From Paenibacillus lutrae (GTDB lineage: Bacteria > Bacillota > Bacilli > Paenibacillales > NBRC-103111), in the NCBI RefSeq assembly GCF_009757775.1, contig NZ_RHLK01000003.1, positions 309,006 to 373,005 of the forward strand: a DNA stretch of 64,000 nucleotides, written 5' to 3'. A program made the position numbers and the translations under genes. Below the pieces are notes generated by a model. That model did not search any database, had not been told where the DNA came from, and saw nothing but the letters and a program-made list of their open reading frames with translations. This document shows positions 27,445-36,696 of this stretch, one piece after another. Positions within the stretch are counted from its first letter, which is position 1; the number at the start of each line of letters is the position of its first letter.

Positions 27445-28776
27445 CTACAACAGATCAGCGGCCAATTGGGCCAAGTGAGACCGCTCGCCTTTTTCCAAAG
27501 TAACGTGTCCGCTGATTTCAACATGCTTGAACCGCTCTACCGCGTACGTCAATCCATTGCTTGCGGCATCCAGATAGGGGTGATCGATTTGGCCCGGGTC
27601 CCCGAGCAGTACAATTTTACTTCCCTCGCCTACACGGGAAACGATTGTTTTCACTTCGTGCTTCGATAGATTCTGCGCTTCATCAATGATAATAAACTGT
27701 CCGGGAATTGAGCGGCCGCGAATATAGGTTAACGCTTCGACTTGAATACTGCCCATTCCGGCCAAAATTTTATCAATATCTCCGGATTTTTTCGTATCGA
27801 ACAGAAACTCCAGGTTGTCGTAGATCGGCTGCATCCACGGCCTCAGCTTCTCATCCTTTTCCCCCGGTAAAAAACCGATGTCTTTGCCCATAGGCACGAC
27901 AGGGCGCGCGATCGTCAGCTTCTTGTATTTGCGTTCGTCCTCTACTTTCATCAGACCCGCTGCCAGCGTCAGTAAAGTTTTACCGGTCCCGGCTTTCCCT
28001 GATAAAGTCACGAACGGAATATCATCATTCAGAAGAAGCTCTAAGGCCATCCTCTGCTGAGCGTTACGGGCCGCAATCCCCCATACCGGATCGTTGGACA
28101 AGTACAGCGGCTCCAATTTCTTGCCATCCGATGACGTCTTAAGCAGAGCGGATTTGGATGTGCCGAGTTCATCGCGCAGGATAACAAACTCATGGGGATT
28201 CAGCTTATAACCCAAATGCAGGGCCGGTACGCTCAGAAAGCGGAAGGAATAGAATTCGTCAATAACCGCAGGATGCACGTGCAGAGTCGCACAGCCGCTG
28301 TACATTTCATGATCCGAAACGACACGGTCCGTTAAATAATCCTGCGCCGTCAGTCCGAGCACATCCGCTTTAATTCTTACCAGCGTGTCTTTGCTCACTA
28401 GAATGACCGGACGAGCCTGCGGCTTGCTCTGCTCTTCTGTCAGGTAATTGAGGGCGACGGCGATAATCCGGTTATCGTTGGTCGCATCGGCGAACACTTC
28501 CTGCATTTTATTGAAGCTCCGGTGATTCAGTTCTACCTTCAGGGTTCCGCCGCTGTCAAGCGTGATCCCGTCATGAAGACGTCCCCTTGTACGCATCTGA
28601 TCGAGCAGCCGGGAGAACATTCTGGCATTACGGCCAATTTCATCGGCATTGCGTTTTTTGGTGTCTATTTCCTCCAGAACGACTGCGGGAATTATGACTT
28701 CATTATCTTCAAAAGAGAAAATAGCGTTCGGATCCTGCAGCAAAACATTCGTATCGAGCACGAAAATTTTTTTCAT
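27445..28776 (-). CDS. PIN-PhoH fusion ATPase (YlaK / PhoH2 type)
   Basis: A 443-residue protein joining an N-terminal PIN RNase domain (about 1-135; FVLDTNVLLQDP, VVLEEIDTKK, DNRIIAVAL) to a C-terminal PhoH ATPase (about 235-443; Walker A LSGKAGTGKTLL, RPVVPMGKDIGFLPG, Walker B FIIIDEAQNLS). PhoH2 proteins are sequence-dependent RNA helicase-nucleases. I start at ATG 28776 (MKKIFVLD) after AGGGGATTTCGGG; the frame reaches further upstream to 28824. A second, PIN-less PhoH gene lies at 61.2 kb. The nearby typA and ylaH recall the yla region of B. subtilis. Confidence 0.92.
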   Translation of the reverse strand: MKKIFVLDTNVLLQDPNAIFSFEDNEVIIPAVVLEEIDTKKRNADEIGRNARMFSRLLDQMRTRGRLHDGITLDSGGTLKVELNHRSFNKMQEVFADATNDNRIIAVALNYLTEEQSKPQARPVILVSKDTLVRIKADVLGLTAQDYLTDRVVSDHEMYSGCATLHVHPAVIDEFYSFRFLSVPALHLGYKLNPHEFVILRDELGTSKSALLKTSSDGKKLEPLYLSNDPVWGIAARNAQQRMALELLLNDDIPFVTLSGKAGTGKTLLTLAAGLMKVEDERKYKKLTIARPVVPMGKDIGFLPGEKDEKLRPWMQPIYDNLEFLFDTKKSGDIDKILAGMGSIQVEALTYIRGRSIPGQFIIIDEAQNLSKHEVKTIVSRVGEGSKIVLLGDPGQIDHPYLDAASNGLTYAVERFKHVEISGHVTLEKGERSHLAQLAADLL

Positions 28777-28880
28777 TCCCGAAATCCCCTCCCGATTCAC
28801 AGGTGTTTGGCAAGGAAACTGCACACCTTATCTTTCATCAGCAGAAACCGCGAAAATCCGACATGCTTCATAAGAGACAA

Positions 28881-28910
28881 AAAGCCCGGGCACCTGGGTG
28901 CCTAGGCTTT
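28881..28910 (-). terminator. Terminator of the small gene upstream of PIN-PhoH
   Basis: AAAGCC-GGGCAC and GTGCC-GGCTTT form a stem with a short loop, followed on the minus strand by TTTTTG. The stop codon of the small gene at 28902-29174 lies in its upstream arm. Confidence 0.8.
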
Positions 28911-29174
28911 AAGTATCGCTTCAAGCTTACCGCACAGCCGATCAGCTGCACGCTCAACTAACATGTTCATACATTCAGCATCCATAGAGATAACATCCGA
29001 GCTGGAGTAATCGTTCTCTGCAGAACGAATCATACCCGCATCCGTTCTATCCCCAGATGAAAGCATACCAATCAGAGATGCGCCGGATTCCGTATCGGCC
29101 GTATGCGGGCAGGCGTTGTAATCTACCTGGAGATTCATCCGTTGTTCCGAAAGAGCGGTCATGTTTTCTGCCAT
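28902..29174 (-). CDS. Hypothetical small acidic protein
   Basis: A 90-residue unrecognised protein. It has no membrane segment or signal peptide, is Met- and Asp/Glu-rich, and has scattered cysteines (NACPHTAD, DAECMNML, ADRLCGKL). I choose ATG 29174 (MAENMTAL), about 11 bases after AGGAGG. An ATG at 29207 in the same frame has no ribosome site. An extended -10 promoter lies about 70 bases upstream and a terminator follows at once, so it looks like a real single-gene unit. Its coding status is inferred from this context only. Confidence 0.6.
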   Translation of the reverse strand: MAENMTALSEQRMNLQVDYNACPHTADTESGASLIGMLSSGDRTDAGMIRSAENDYSSSDVISMDAECMNMLVERAADRLCGKLEAILKA

Positions 29175-29245
29175 TCTTCCCAGCGCCTCCTGCAACATAG
29201 AATACATGCTTACGTACCGGATCGAGAGGATCCGTAACTGAATTC

Positions 29246-29254
29246 AGTATAACA
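29246..29254 (-). promoter_or_regulatory. Extended -10 promoter of the small gene
   Basis: Minus strand TGTTATACT, a TG-extended -10 box. There is no good -35 at 17 bases. It lies about 70 bases upstream of the chosen start of the 90-residue gene. Confidence 0.45.
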
Positions 29255-29382
29255 TGGTGCTAATCATCAAGCTATGTACAGCGGTGGAGTCACGTATTCA
29301 CACTCCTTTAGCAGCGGATACTTCTATTGTATTCGCATCCACACAGAAGATATGTCAACCTTGTCTTATTCCGCTCCAAAGC

Positions 29383-29661
29383 TCATTGTTCGTTATATTT
29401 GGGATTGGACCGGATATCGGCCAGAAGGCGTTCCACACGGTCCCGGTCGTAAGGCTGTGATTTGCTGACTCCTTCATGAGTGTAATCCAGACGAATGATC
29501 TCCTCATCCACAACAACAAGTCCAAAACTTGTCACCTGGTGATCTTCCTGCAGAATTTCGGCAAAAAAATCAACGGTTTCCGCTGCCGCATGGTCATCCG
29601 GCCTCGCATCAGCTACCAGGCGGATTTGTGCCCAATTAAACAATGCATCCTGAAGTGTCAC
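29383..29661 (-). CDS. Hypothetical small cytoplasmic protein
   Basis: A 92-residue protein with no membrane segment. The sequence is balanced and looks folded: DALFNWAQIRLVADARPDD at the start, a central ILQEDHQVTSFGLVVVDEEIIRLDY with alternating hydrophobics, and a basic C-terminal helix RDRVERLLADIR. I do not recognise the family. GTG start at 29661, preceded by GGGGGGATTC. It follows ylaH by 47 bases on the same strand and may be co-transcribed with it. Confidence 0.7.
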   Translation of the reverse strand: MTLQDALFNWAQIRLVADARPDDHAAAETVDFFAEILQEDHQVTSFGLVVVDEEIIRLDYTHEGVSKSQPYDRDRVERLLADIRSNPKYNEQ

Positions 29662-29708
29662 ACGAATCCCCCCACGCCCTTACCGGGCAATCGATTATTG
29701 GCATGTAC

Positions 29709-30002
29709 TTATTTCGTGCTGCTTGCCTCATTCTTTTTTCTTCTGCCCTCAATAAAATACCGGATCCGCAAGATCATCATCAGCAGAATGGCGAAGGCAA
29801 GGGAAGGGACGATCGGAATTTGCGGTCCCAATACTTGAAACAGCGTCAGCATCAAAGCGCTTACCGCAAGCAGAATATAGACGATCAGAGTCTTAAGCAG
29901 AGGCAATCTCCGGGTGCGGAACACTTTGTTGTACACATAGGAAATCATAACGAAAATCAGTAAACAGGTGATCCAAAAATTCTGGGCGAACCATTCATTC
30001 AT
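29709..30002 (-). CDS. ylaH: YlaH-like membrane protein
   Basis: A 97-residue protein with two or three membrane helices (about 6-26, 36-56, 60-78) and a basic C-terminal tail (RYFIEGRRKKNEASS). The FRTRRLPLLKTLIVYILLAV stretch matches YlaH-like proteins, and the gene directly follows typA as ylaH does in Bacillus. No function is known. I start at ATG 30002 (MNEWFAQN), eight to ten bases after AAGGAGGAG; the ATG at 30026 is upstream of that ribosome site. Confidence 0.82.
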   Translation of the reverse strand: MNEWFAQNFWITCLLIFVMISYVYNKVFRTRRLPLLKTLIVYILLAVSALMLTLFQVLGPQIPIVPSLAFAILLMMILRIRYFIEGRRKKNEASSTK

Positions 30003-30038
30003 GAACGATCTCCTCCTTATATCCATTGTATCAGGTGT

Positions 30039-30091
30039 AAAAAAGAAGGGAAATACGGCGAAGGAACTTAAATTCCCGCTGATTTCCCTTC
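30039..30091 (-). terminator. Terminator of typA
   Basis: GAAGGGAAAT and ATTTCCCTTC pair over a 27-base loop, followed on the minus strand by TTTTTT. It starts 16 bases after the typA stop codon. Confidence 0.75.
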
Positions 30092-30106
30092 GTTGCTCGT
30101 TACTAT

Positions 30107-31942
30107 TTAGGCGTTCGCCGTCTTACGCTGTTTCTCAGCGCGTTCGCGTTCGTTTTTGTTCAGAATCTTCTTGCGAAGACGAATCGATTTAGGAGTGATT
30201 TCACAATACTCGTCATCGTTCAAATATTCAAGTGCCTGCTCAAGCGAATAGATTCTCGGCACTTTCAATTTAACGGTATCATCTTTACCCGCTGAACGGA
30301 TGTTGTTCAACTGCTTTTCTTTACAGATGTTCACGACGATGTCGTTGTCACGTGTGTGTTCGCCGACGATCATACCTTCGTATACTTCAGCACCCGGTGT
30401 TATGAACAGGGTACCGCGGTCTTCAATGGACATAATTCCGTACGTCGTGGACACTCCGTTCTCCATCGATACCAGAACGCCTTCATGACGTCCACCCACA
30501 CCTGCACCTGCATAAGGACCATAGCTGTCAAATGCATGGTTCATGATCCCGTAACCGCGTGTCAGCGTCAGGAAGTTCGTGCGGTAACCGATCAGTCCGC
30601 GTGCAGGAATCAGGAATTCAAGACGAACGTTGCCGTTGCCGTGGTTGACCATGTTCACCATCTCGGCTTTACGTGTTCCGAGACTTTCCATGACAGCACC
30701 CATGCTGTCTTCAGGCAGGTCGATAAGCAGGCTCTCGATCGGCTCCATCTTCACTCCGTCGATATAGCGGATAATAACTTCAGGCTTCGATACTTGAAGT
30801 TCGAATCCTTCACGGCGCATGTTCTCAATCAGGATACCCAGGTGGAGCTCGCCGCGTCCGGAAACGATAAAGGCATCCGGGCTGTCCGTTTCTTCTACAC
30901 GAAGACTGACATCTGTCTCCAGCTCGTTAAACAGACGCTCACGCAGTTTACGGGATGTTACCCACTTGCCTTCACGTCCCGCAAAAGGACTGTTATTGAC
31001 GATAAACGTCATCTGCAGGGTCGGCTCATCGATTTTGAGAACCGGAAGAGCTTCCGGGTTGGCAGGATCCGCAACCGTTTCGCCAATGTTGATATCTTTG
31101 ATACCGGAAATCGCGATAATGTCACCCGCGCCCGCTTGTTCGATTTCAACGCGCTTCAAACCTTGGAATCCGAACAGCTTCTCGATCCGGGCCTGCTTCA
31201 TGCCGCCCTCACGAGTCATAACCGCAACTGTTTGTCCCTGTTTGATAATTCCGCGGTTAACACGACCGATACCGATACGGCCCAGATATTCGTTAAAGTC
31301 CATCAGGGTCACGAGGAACTGAAGGGGCTCTTCCGTGCTTTCAGTCGGATGAGGAATGTGAGAAATGATAGTTTCGTACAGAGCAAGCATGTTCTCGTTC
31401 TGAGTATCCGCATCCAGGCTGGATGTACCTTGCAGGGCAGATGCGTAAACAACCGGGAATTCGAGTTGCTCATCATTTGCACCAAGCTCAATGAACAGAT
31501 CCAGTACTTCATCGATCACTTCAAGCGGACGTGCGTTGGGACGGTCGATTTTGTTAACAACTACGACCGGAGTCAGGTTCTGCTCCAATGCTTTACGAAG
31601 AACGAACTTCGTTTGCGGCATTGTGCCTTCGAATGCGTCAACGACTAGCAGTACGCCGTCTACCATTTTCATGATGCGCTCAACCTCACCGCCGAAATCG
31701 GCGTGTCCTGGCGTATCCACGATATTGATCAGATGGTCTTTGTAATTGATAGCCGTATTTTTAGCAAGAATCGTGATTCCGCGTTCCCGCTCAATATCAC
31801 CGGAGTCCATAGCCCGTTCTTGAACCGCTTCATTGTCGCGAAACGTACCGGACTGTTGAAGAAGCTTATCAACTAGCGTTGTTTTACCGTGATCGACGTG
31901 CGCAATAATAGCGATGTTGCGAATTTTTTCTCTGGGAAACAT
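30107..31942 (-). CDS. typA: TypA/BipA, ribosome-associated translational GTPase
   Basis: A 611-residue GTPase of the EF-G family that helps 50S subunit assembly, especially in the cold and under stress. G1 is AHVDHGKTT (about 14-22), G2 is [10 protein letters not shown]3 is [15 protein letters not shown]4 is [10 protein letters not shown] and G5 contains ASAL. The EF-G-like domains follow ([33 protein letters not shown]). The C-terminal domain has [24 protein letters not shown], the BipA-specific part. Normal length. The ATG follows GAGAGGAC. Equivalent to B. subtilis ylaG. Confidence 0.97.
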   Translation of the reverse strand: MFPREKIRNIAIIAHVDHGKTTLVDKLLQQSGTFRDNEAVQERAMDSGDIERERGITILAKNTAINYKDHLINIVDTPGHADFGGEVERIMKMVDGVLLVVDAFEGTMPQTKFVLRKALEQNLTPVVVVNKIDRPNARPLEVIDEVLDLFIELGANDEQLEFPVVYASALQGTSSLDADTQNENMLALYETIISHIPHPTESTEEPLQFLVTLMDFNEYLGRIGIGRVNRGIIKQGQTVAVMTREGGMKQARIEKLFGFQGLKRVEIEQAGAGDIIAISGIKDINIGETVADPANPEALPVLKIDEPTLQMTFIVNNSPFAGREGKWVTSRKLRERLFNELETDVSLRVEETDSPDAFIVSGRGELHLGILIENMRREGFELQVSKPEVIIRYIDGVKMEPIESLLIDLPEDSMGAVMESLGTRKAEMVNMVNHGNGNVRLEFLIPARGLIGYRTNFLTLTRGYGIMNHAFDSYGPYAGAGVGGRHEGVLVSMENGVSTTYGIMSIEDRGTLFITPGAEVYEGMIVGEHTRDNDIVVNICKEKQLNNIRSAGKDDTVKLKVPRIYSLEQALEYLNDDEYCEITPKSIRLRKKILNKNERERAEKQRKTANA

Positions 31943-32313
31943 AAAGTAAGTCCTCTCTCTTGTGCGCAGATGCGCTGGTTAGTAATCGTAGACCGGTGAA
32001 CCTCATCTTGCTTTGTATTACCGTTATGTTACGCGAAAGTGCAGGAGATTACCCTCCGGCATCTTACGGGGACATGCTGAAACGAGTATCAAATCCATGG
32101 TCGTGCTGCGCTGTGCGGTCCAACTGAAGAGCGGGTCTACCGGACAGCCAGCATCTTGGCTCAAAATAAAGCGTCGGACACATGCCGACGCTACAACGTT
32201 CCGATTATACGGGAAATGGCTCCAAAAAGCAAGTCATTTTAACAACTAATGGATGAGTTGATTGTGCACAACCTTATTCTCACTGAGTAGACCCAGATTC
32301 CCAGGCATCTCTT
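31943..32313. other. Intergenic stretch upstream of typA
   Basis: 371 bases without a convincing gene. It must carry the typA promoter, which I could not place with confidence. It also holds a hairpin (32170-32192) that ends transcripts from the next gene on the same strand. Confidence 0.5.
32170..32192 (-). terminator. Hairpin terminator downstream of the duplicated membrane protein gene
   Basis: A perfect 8-bp stem AGCGTCGG/CCGACGCT with a seven-base loop, followed on the minus strand by TTATTTTG. It lies about 120 bases after the stop codon, so attribution is likely rather than certain. Confidence 0.65.
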
Positions 32314-33177
32314 TCACCACCTGCGTCTTTGTAAAAAGACCAGCAGGACGCCCGCAACCAGGAGGAGAGCAATAAATAAATATACGCTCACATGAAAGAG
32401 CAGATTAAACACGATGATCAGGAGAGATAACGCCGCCAGAATGAGAGCAGCCGTCCTCAGTCCCGTATCGCGGCTTCTTTCAAACCATATAAGTTCATAG
32501 AGTGCGGCCGCGATGCCGAGCAAGAAAACAGGCCATAGCAGCGTAAGCAGGCCCCAGCCGAATAGACTAAGGATAAAGAAGAATACGCCGTAGACCACGA
32601 GAATTCCTCCGAGTATAAGCGCGCCCGCAGGCAGGGTCCTGTTAAACACGAACAGATGGAGCAGGACGCCCGGAAGAAGGACTAACAGCAGCGGCCACAG
32701 AAGCGACCAGAGTGTACCGGGAAGTCCGCTTTGGGCAAACTGGGAAAAGACGAACAGATATATTCCAGCGTTATAGACAAGACTGACCAAGAATAGCAGG
32801 AGAGATAGAACACCAAGACCGACGGCTGCGGTCCGCACTGAGTTATGACGGCTTCTCTGGAATCCATGAAGCAGATACAGTCCGGCGGCAAAGCCGAAAA
32901 TAAAACCCGGCCAAAGAATTCGAAGAGAACCCCAGCCAAACAAGCCGCAAATAAAGAAGATGACGCCATACGTAACGAGCACTCCGCTTAGTACGATCGC
33001 TGCATCCGGCAAGGTCCGGTTAGAAACTAGCAGATAAAGCAGAACGCCGGGAACAACGAGAAGCAGCAGCGGCCACAGGAGCGACCCGATCAAAGTAAAA
33101 AAGCCAAGCTTGCCCAGCAGCAGTACAAAAGCTGTCGCGATGAGGATAATCCCCATGGATAAAGGTTTGTTCGACAT
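32314..33177 (-). CDS. Internally duplicated polytopic membrane protein
   Basis: A 287-residue, very hydrophobic protein of unknown function. It consists of two similar halves of about 140 residues, each with four or more membrane helices. Paired segments are LLWPLLLLVVPGVLLYLLVSNRTLP and LLWPLLLVLLPGVLLHLFVFNRTLP, then FFICGLFGWGSLRILWPGF and FFILSLFGWGLLTLLWPVF. The HGFQRSRHNSVRTAA and IWFERSRDTGLRTAA loops also match. Short blocks (GWG, LLWP) resemble LiaF/DUF5668-type membrane segments. I start at ATG 33177 (MSNKPLSM) after GGGGGGCAAC, not the upstream ATG at 33261. It stands alone between typA and the phosphatase gene. Confidence 0.8.
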   Translation of the reverse strand: MSNKPLSMGIILIATAFVLLLGKLGFFTLIGSLLWPLLLLVVPGVLLYLLVSNRTLPDAAIVLSGVLVTYGVIFFICGLFGWGSLRILWPGFIFGFAAGLYLLHGFQRSRHNSVRTAAVGLGVLSLLLFLVSLVYNAGIYLFVFSQFAQSGLPGTLWSLLWPLLLVLLPGVLLHLFVFNRTLPAGALILGGILVVYGVFFFILSLFGWGLLTLLWPVFLLGIAAALYELIWFERSRDTGLRTAALILAALSLLIIVFNLLFHVSVYLFIALLLVAGVLLVFLQRRRW

Positions 33178-33382
33178 CCGTTGCCCCCCGAATACGGACG
33201 ATACTTGACGCTTGCCTGCCCTTGGAACTGCCTGAGCGGATTCAGGCCGTTTATTCGGCAAGACACGGCGTGTATCGACACTTTTATTTCCAGTTTATCG
33301 CAAACCGCTGCGGCTGGCTAGAGGAGACTGCTCCTATTATAAGCCGGATTACTTCCCCTTCGCTATCCCCCTCCATCAATAA

Positions 33383-33413
33383 ACGGGCAGAAGCTGCTGC
33401 CAGCCCTGCCCGT
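33383..33413 (-). terminator. Terminator of the alkaline phosphatase gene
   Basis: ACGGGCAG and CTGCCCGT form an 8-bp stem over a 15-base loop, followed on the minus strand by TTATTG. It lies about 30 bases after the stop codon. Confidence 0.7.
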
Positions 33414-33445
33414 CCGAATTCGCTGCGCCTCTGCAGCCGATAGCA

Positions 33446-35176
33446 TTATTGCAATTTAATACGCTCGGAGAGTGCATCCCACTTAAGACTCTTGCCGGTC
33501 AGCTTACTGAAAGCCTCCAGCGGAAGATAGAGCACATCATGGTCTACCTGAGCTTGAAGCCCGCTCTCTCCGCCATTCCATTGAACGCTGCTTGTATCAA
33601 TGGAGACCGAGATACTTCCGTTTGCCGATGTAAGGAGCACTTTTCTTGCCGCCCCCTCCCAGCTCACTTGTGCCCCGAGGGCTTCCGCCAAAGCTCTGGC
33701 CGGAAACAAGGCCGCGCCTTCAGGGCTATTTTTAAATTTAGGATACAGGTACTCCTTTTGCAGTTGTTCCGAAGCCTTGGCCAAATCAAGACCTGCCACG
33801 GATGCAACGGCACGGGCAATATCGGTATTGTCGACTTGTCCCTTCACTTTCTCTGCAATCGGCCCATATGCCCATACCCCCACATCTACAGCCGAATGAC
33901 CGTGCCCGGACCAGCCAATCAGGTATTTGCGGGCCATCACGGCATTAAAAGCGCCTTCCTGCTTATACGAGGAACCGTCGCCGGCTAGAATGAAATCGGC
34001 TTCCGCATCGGTCAAATCCTCATAGCCGGTATACTTGGCAACGATGGCTTTGACTTCGCTCCTGCTCTTGGCGTTCTTTAATTCCCCGCCGATCAGCTCC
34101 GAAGATTTCTGCTGCGCGTCCCAGTCATCCACATTTATTTCGTAAATGTTGTCACGGGACAAAGATAACCCGCCGGTTTCATGGTCAGCGGTAATCACGA
34201 CAGAGGTATTGCCGTCTTTTTTGGCAAAATCCATCGCCACCTTCACGGCTGCGTCAAAATCGAGCATTTCTTGAACGAGGGAGCTCAGATCATTGGCGTG
34301 CCCCGCATGGTCGATACGGCCGCCTTCAATCATCATCGTGAAACCTTTCGGGTTCTGGGAGAGAATATCAATGGCTTTCTGGCTCATTTCAGCCAGGTTC
34401 GGCACCTTCGCATCCCGGTCCAGCACATAATCCACATGGGAATTACCGAACAGCCCCAGTGCTTTGCCTGTCTGGGAACCGAGGGAAGCAAGTCCCTGTT
34501 TGTCATACACGACTTTGTAGCCTTTCGCTTCGAAATCCGGGATGATCGTCTTGTCTGTGCGCTTGCCTTTCTCCTCTTTACTGAAAAAGAACTGCTTGCC
34601 GCCTCCGAAGAGCACATCCACGTCCCCGTCCGTTAAATATTGGGAGGCAATGGCGTTTTCATTATCCCGGTTGCGCACATGAGCAGCATAAACAGCCGGA
34701 GTCGCATGAGTAATCCGTGCGGTCGTGACGAGCCCCGTTGATTTGCCTGCGAGTTCTGACGCTTCAATCACCGATCCGAAAGGTTCCGAAACATCTTCAT
34801 TCGATACGCTGATTCCGGCATTATAGGTCTTGTGGCCGGTGGCAAAAGCTGTACCCGCAGAAGCCGAGTCCGTGACCTCACCCGAAACTATGGTACCGCC
34901 GTCTTCACCGCGGTCCGCGTAAGTGGTAGCTTGTCCCACATAATACGAGTCCAACTCAAGGCTGTTCTTACCCAATTTGTACTTGGAGAATGTACGCGCC
35001 GCAGACACCTGTGCCGGTCCCATTCCATCTCCGATCAGCACGATAACATTTTTGGATGCGGCTGCCGGCTGCTCCTGGGCAGTTGTACCCGCTGCCATCG
35101 CCCCGCTGACCAGACTAAATGGAAGAAGTGCGATTGCCGTACCGGCAACCAGCGTACGCTGTAATCTTTTGCTCAA
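33446..35176 (-). CDS. Secreted alkaline phosphatase with C-terminal copper-amine-oxidase-like stalk domain
   Basis: A 576-residue exported phosphomonoesterase. The signal peptide ends VSGAMAAG. The catalytic domain has VLIGDGMGPAQ (metal site), DSASAGTAFATGHKT with the nucleophile serine, IEGGRIDHAGHAND, TADHETGG and WSGHGHSAVDVGVWAYGP. About 90 C-terminal residues (FPARALAEALGAQVSWEG...LYLPLEAFSKLTGKSLKWD) form the stalk domain common on Paenibacillus surface proteins. The start is TTG at 35176, seven bases after GGAGGGG; the ATG at 35215 is ahead of that site. One TTAACA resembling a PhoP half-site lies upstream, too little to call a Pho box. It scavenges phosphate outside the cell. Confidence 0.93.
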   Translation of the reverse strand: MSKRLQRTLVAGTAIALLPFSLVSGAMAAGTTAQEQPAAASKNVIVLIGDGMGPAQVSAARTFSKYKLGKNSLELDSYYVGQATTYADRGEDGGTIVSGEVTDSASAGTAFATGHKTYNAGISVSNEDVSEPFGSVIEASELAGKSTGLVTTARITHATPAVYAAHVRNRDNENAIASQYLTDGDVDVLFGGGKQFFFSKEEKGKRTDKTIIPDFEAKGYKVVYDKQGLASLGSQTGKALGLFGNSHVDYVLDRDAKVPNLAEMSQKAIDILSQNPKGFTMMIEGGRIDHAGHANDLSSLVQEMLDFDAAVKVAMDFAKKDGNTSVVITADHETGGLSLSRDNIYEINVDDWDAQQKSSELIGGELKNAKSRSEVKAIVAKYTGYEDLTDAEADFILAGDGSSYKQEGAFNAVMARKYLIGWSGHGHSAVDVGVWAYGPIAEKVKGQVDNTDIARAVASVAGLDLAKASEQLQKEYLYPKFKNSPEGAALFPARALAEALGAQVSWEGAARKVLLTSANGSISVSIDTSSVQWNGGESGLQAQVDHDVLYLPLEAFSKLTGKSLKWDALSERIKLQ

Positions 35177-35339
35177 AAGAATCCCCTCCGCGTTTAAGTT
35201 CCCAACACTTCTCATCTTACCGCCTTACTGTTTTCCAGATTTCAAAGGGCAGACCTGTTTCTGTTAAATTACGGCACAACTATTAAGCGATGGTAAAACG
35301 GGGATACTACCGCATGATGACACGATGGGAGATTTGTTC

Positions 35340-36548
35340 ATGCGCACAAAGATAAGGGCAGCGGCCAAAAGGCTGTGGACCCGGGATTTTGCAGTCACGA
35401 CGCTGTCCAATTTGCTTCTTTTTTACAGCTTCCAGCTCCTCATTCCTACCATCCCTCTCTATGCAGCGCAGCTAGGCGGAGGACAAGCCCAGATCGGCTT
35501 ATTAATGGGCTTGTTTACACTTGCATCCCTGCTGACAAGGCCTCTCGCCGGGAAGGCACTGGACGTGCTGGGAAGAAAACATGTACTTACAGCCGGTCTC
35601 GCCCTGTGCGGAATAGCCGTATTCGGCTACTCTCTTGCCGCTGTGCTGACTCTCTTGCTCGTTCTAAGATTCATTCATGGAATCGGCTGGGGAATATCCA
35701 CAACCTCTCTGGGCACCGTTATCTCCGATATCGTTCCTTCTGACAGGCGGGGGGAAGGAATGGGCATATACGGTTTGTCCAACACCATGGCGATGGCCCT
35801 CGCTCCCTTAACCGGACTATGGATCGCTAGTACCTACGGGTTTCATGCACTTTTCGTATCCTCTACATTGCTCGCTTTCGCGGCTATGCTTATTTCTTTT
35901 CTAATTAATCAAAAGCCCCGCCGTGCACAGAAAAAGCCTGTCGCCTTCACATGGCGTTCTATGTCCAGCGGCCTCCTTGAACCCGGAGCTTTGCTGCCTT
36001 CCCTGCTGTTATTTTTTACGGCGACATGCTATGGGGGCGTCGTTACGTTCCTCACGTTGTTCGGCGAAGAAGCCGGCATCTCTAACGTCGGCTGGTTTTT
36101 TGTGGTGAATGCGGTCATGCTGCTTGTGACCCGTCCATTGACCGGTCTGATCTTTGACCGCAAGGGCCCCTCTTGGGTGCTGATACCCGGCGCTCTGTTC
36201 ACCGGGGGCGGGTTATGGCTGCTATCCTACGCAGATTCGGCTCTGTCGCTGGCCTCGGCCGCCGCTGTATTCGGCGCAGGGTTCGGATCTGTGCAGCCCG
36301 CTCTCTTGGCGTGGACGATCGAGCGGACTCCTCCTTCCCGCAGAGGCGCCGCCAACGGGACGTTCTACTCCGCCAATGATCTGGGAATCGGCACGGGGTC
36401 TATGCTTCTGGGGATTCTCGCCACCCGGACCGGCGGTTACGGTGCAGCTTACCGGTGGTCCGTCGTGCTGATTGTCGTGCTGCTTGCCATCTATGCCTGC
36501 TACTTGATTAGAGCTAAGCGGAAAGCAGCACGAATAAAGCCCGCTTAA
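35340..36548 (+). CDS. Major facilitator superfamily exporter
   Basis: A 402-residue transporter with 12 predicted helices. The MFS signature between helices 2 and 3 is seen as GKALDVLGRKHVL, and the second half repeats it as GLIFDRKGPSWV. GIGWGISTTSLGTVISDIVPSDRRGEGMG is typical of drug or sugar exporters such as YfcJ/AraJ-like proteins. The substrate is unknown. I start at ATG 35340 (MRTKIRAAAKRLW), eight bases after GGGAG; an ATG at 35325 overlaps that site. It diverges from the alkaline phosphatase gene. Confidence 0.9.
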   Translation: MRTKIRAAAKRLWTRDFAVTTLSNLLLFYSFQLLIPTIPLYAAQLGGGQAQIGLLMGLFTLASLLTRPLAGKALDVLGRKHVLTAGLALCGIAVFGYSLAAVLTLLLVLRFIHGIGWGISTTSLGTVISDIVPSDRRGEGMGIYGLSNTMAMALAPLTGLWIASTYGFHALFVSSTLLAFAAMLISFLINQKPRRAQKKPVAFTWRSMSSGLLEPGALLPSLLLFFTATCYGGVVTFLTLFGEEAGISNVGWFFVVNAVMLLVTRPLTGLIFDRKGPSWVLIPGALFTGGGLWLLSYADSALSLASAAAVFGAGFGSVQPALLAWTIERTPPSRRGAANGTFYSANDLGIGTGSMLLGILATRTGGYGAAYRWSVVLIVVLLAIYACYLIRAKRKAARIKPA

Positions 36549-36587
36549 CGGACGGAGGGCAGCTGCTCCTTAACCGGCTAACAACAA

Positions 36588-36625
36588 AAAAGCCGTCCGC
36601 ATTTTATATCATGCGGACGGCTTTT
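36588..36625. terminator. Bidirectional terminator between the MFS and FhuF-like genes
   Basis: A 15-bp perfect stem AAAAGCCGTCCGCAT/ATGCGGACGGCTTTT with an eight-base loop, with extra A residues on the left. It ends two convergent genes. Confidence 0.95.
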
Positions 36626-36696
36626 GCAGCTGCTCGGCGTATAGAAGGAAGTAACGGGCTGCCGGGACACTCAGTAGGTTGTCGCTTTACAGAAGT

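Noticed and set aside
30356..31648. A 430-codon open frame on the plus strand
   Set aside because: It lies wholly antisense to typA, has no ribosome site, and its protein shows no domain; a reading-frame shadow of a strongly biased gene.
35177..35339. A Pho box between the alkaline phosphatase and MFS genes
   Set aside because: Only one TTAACA is present; the direct repeats at about 11-bp spacing required for PhoP binding are missing.
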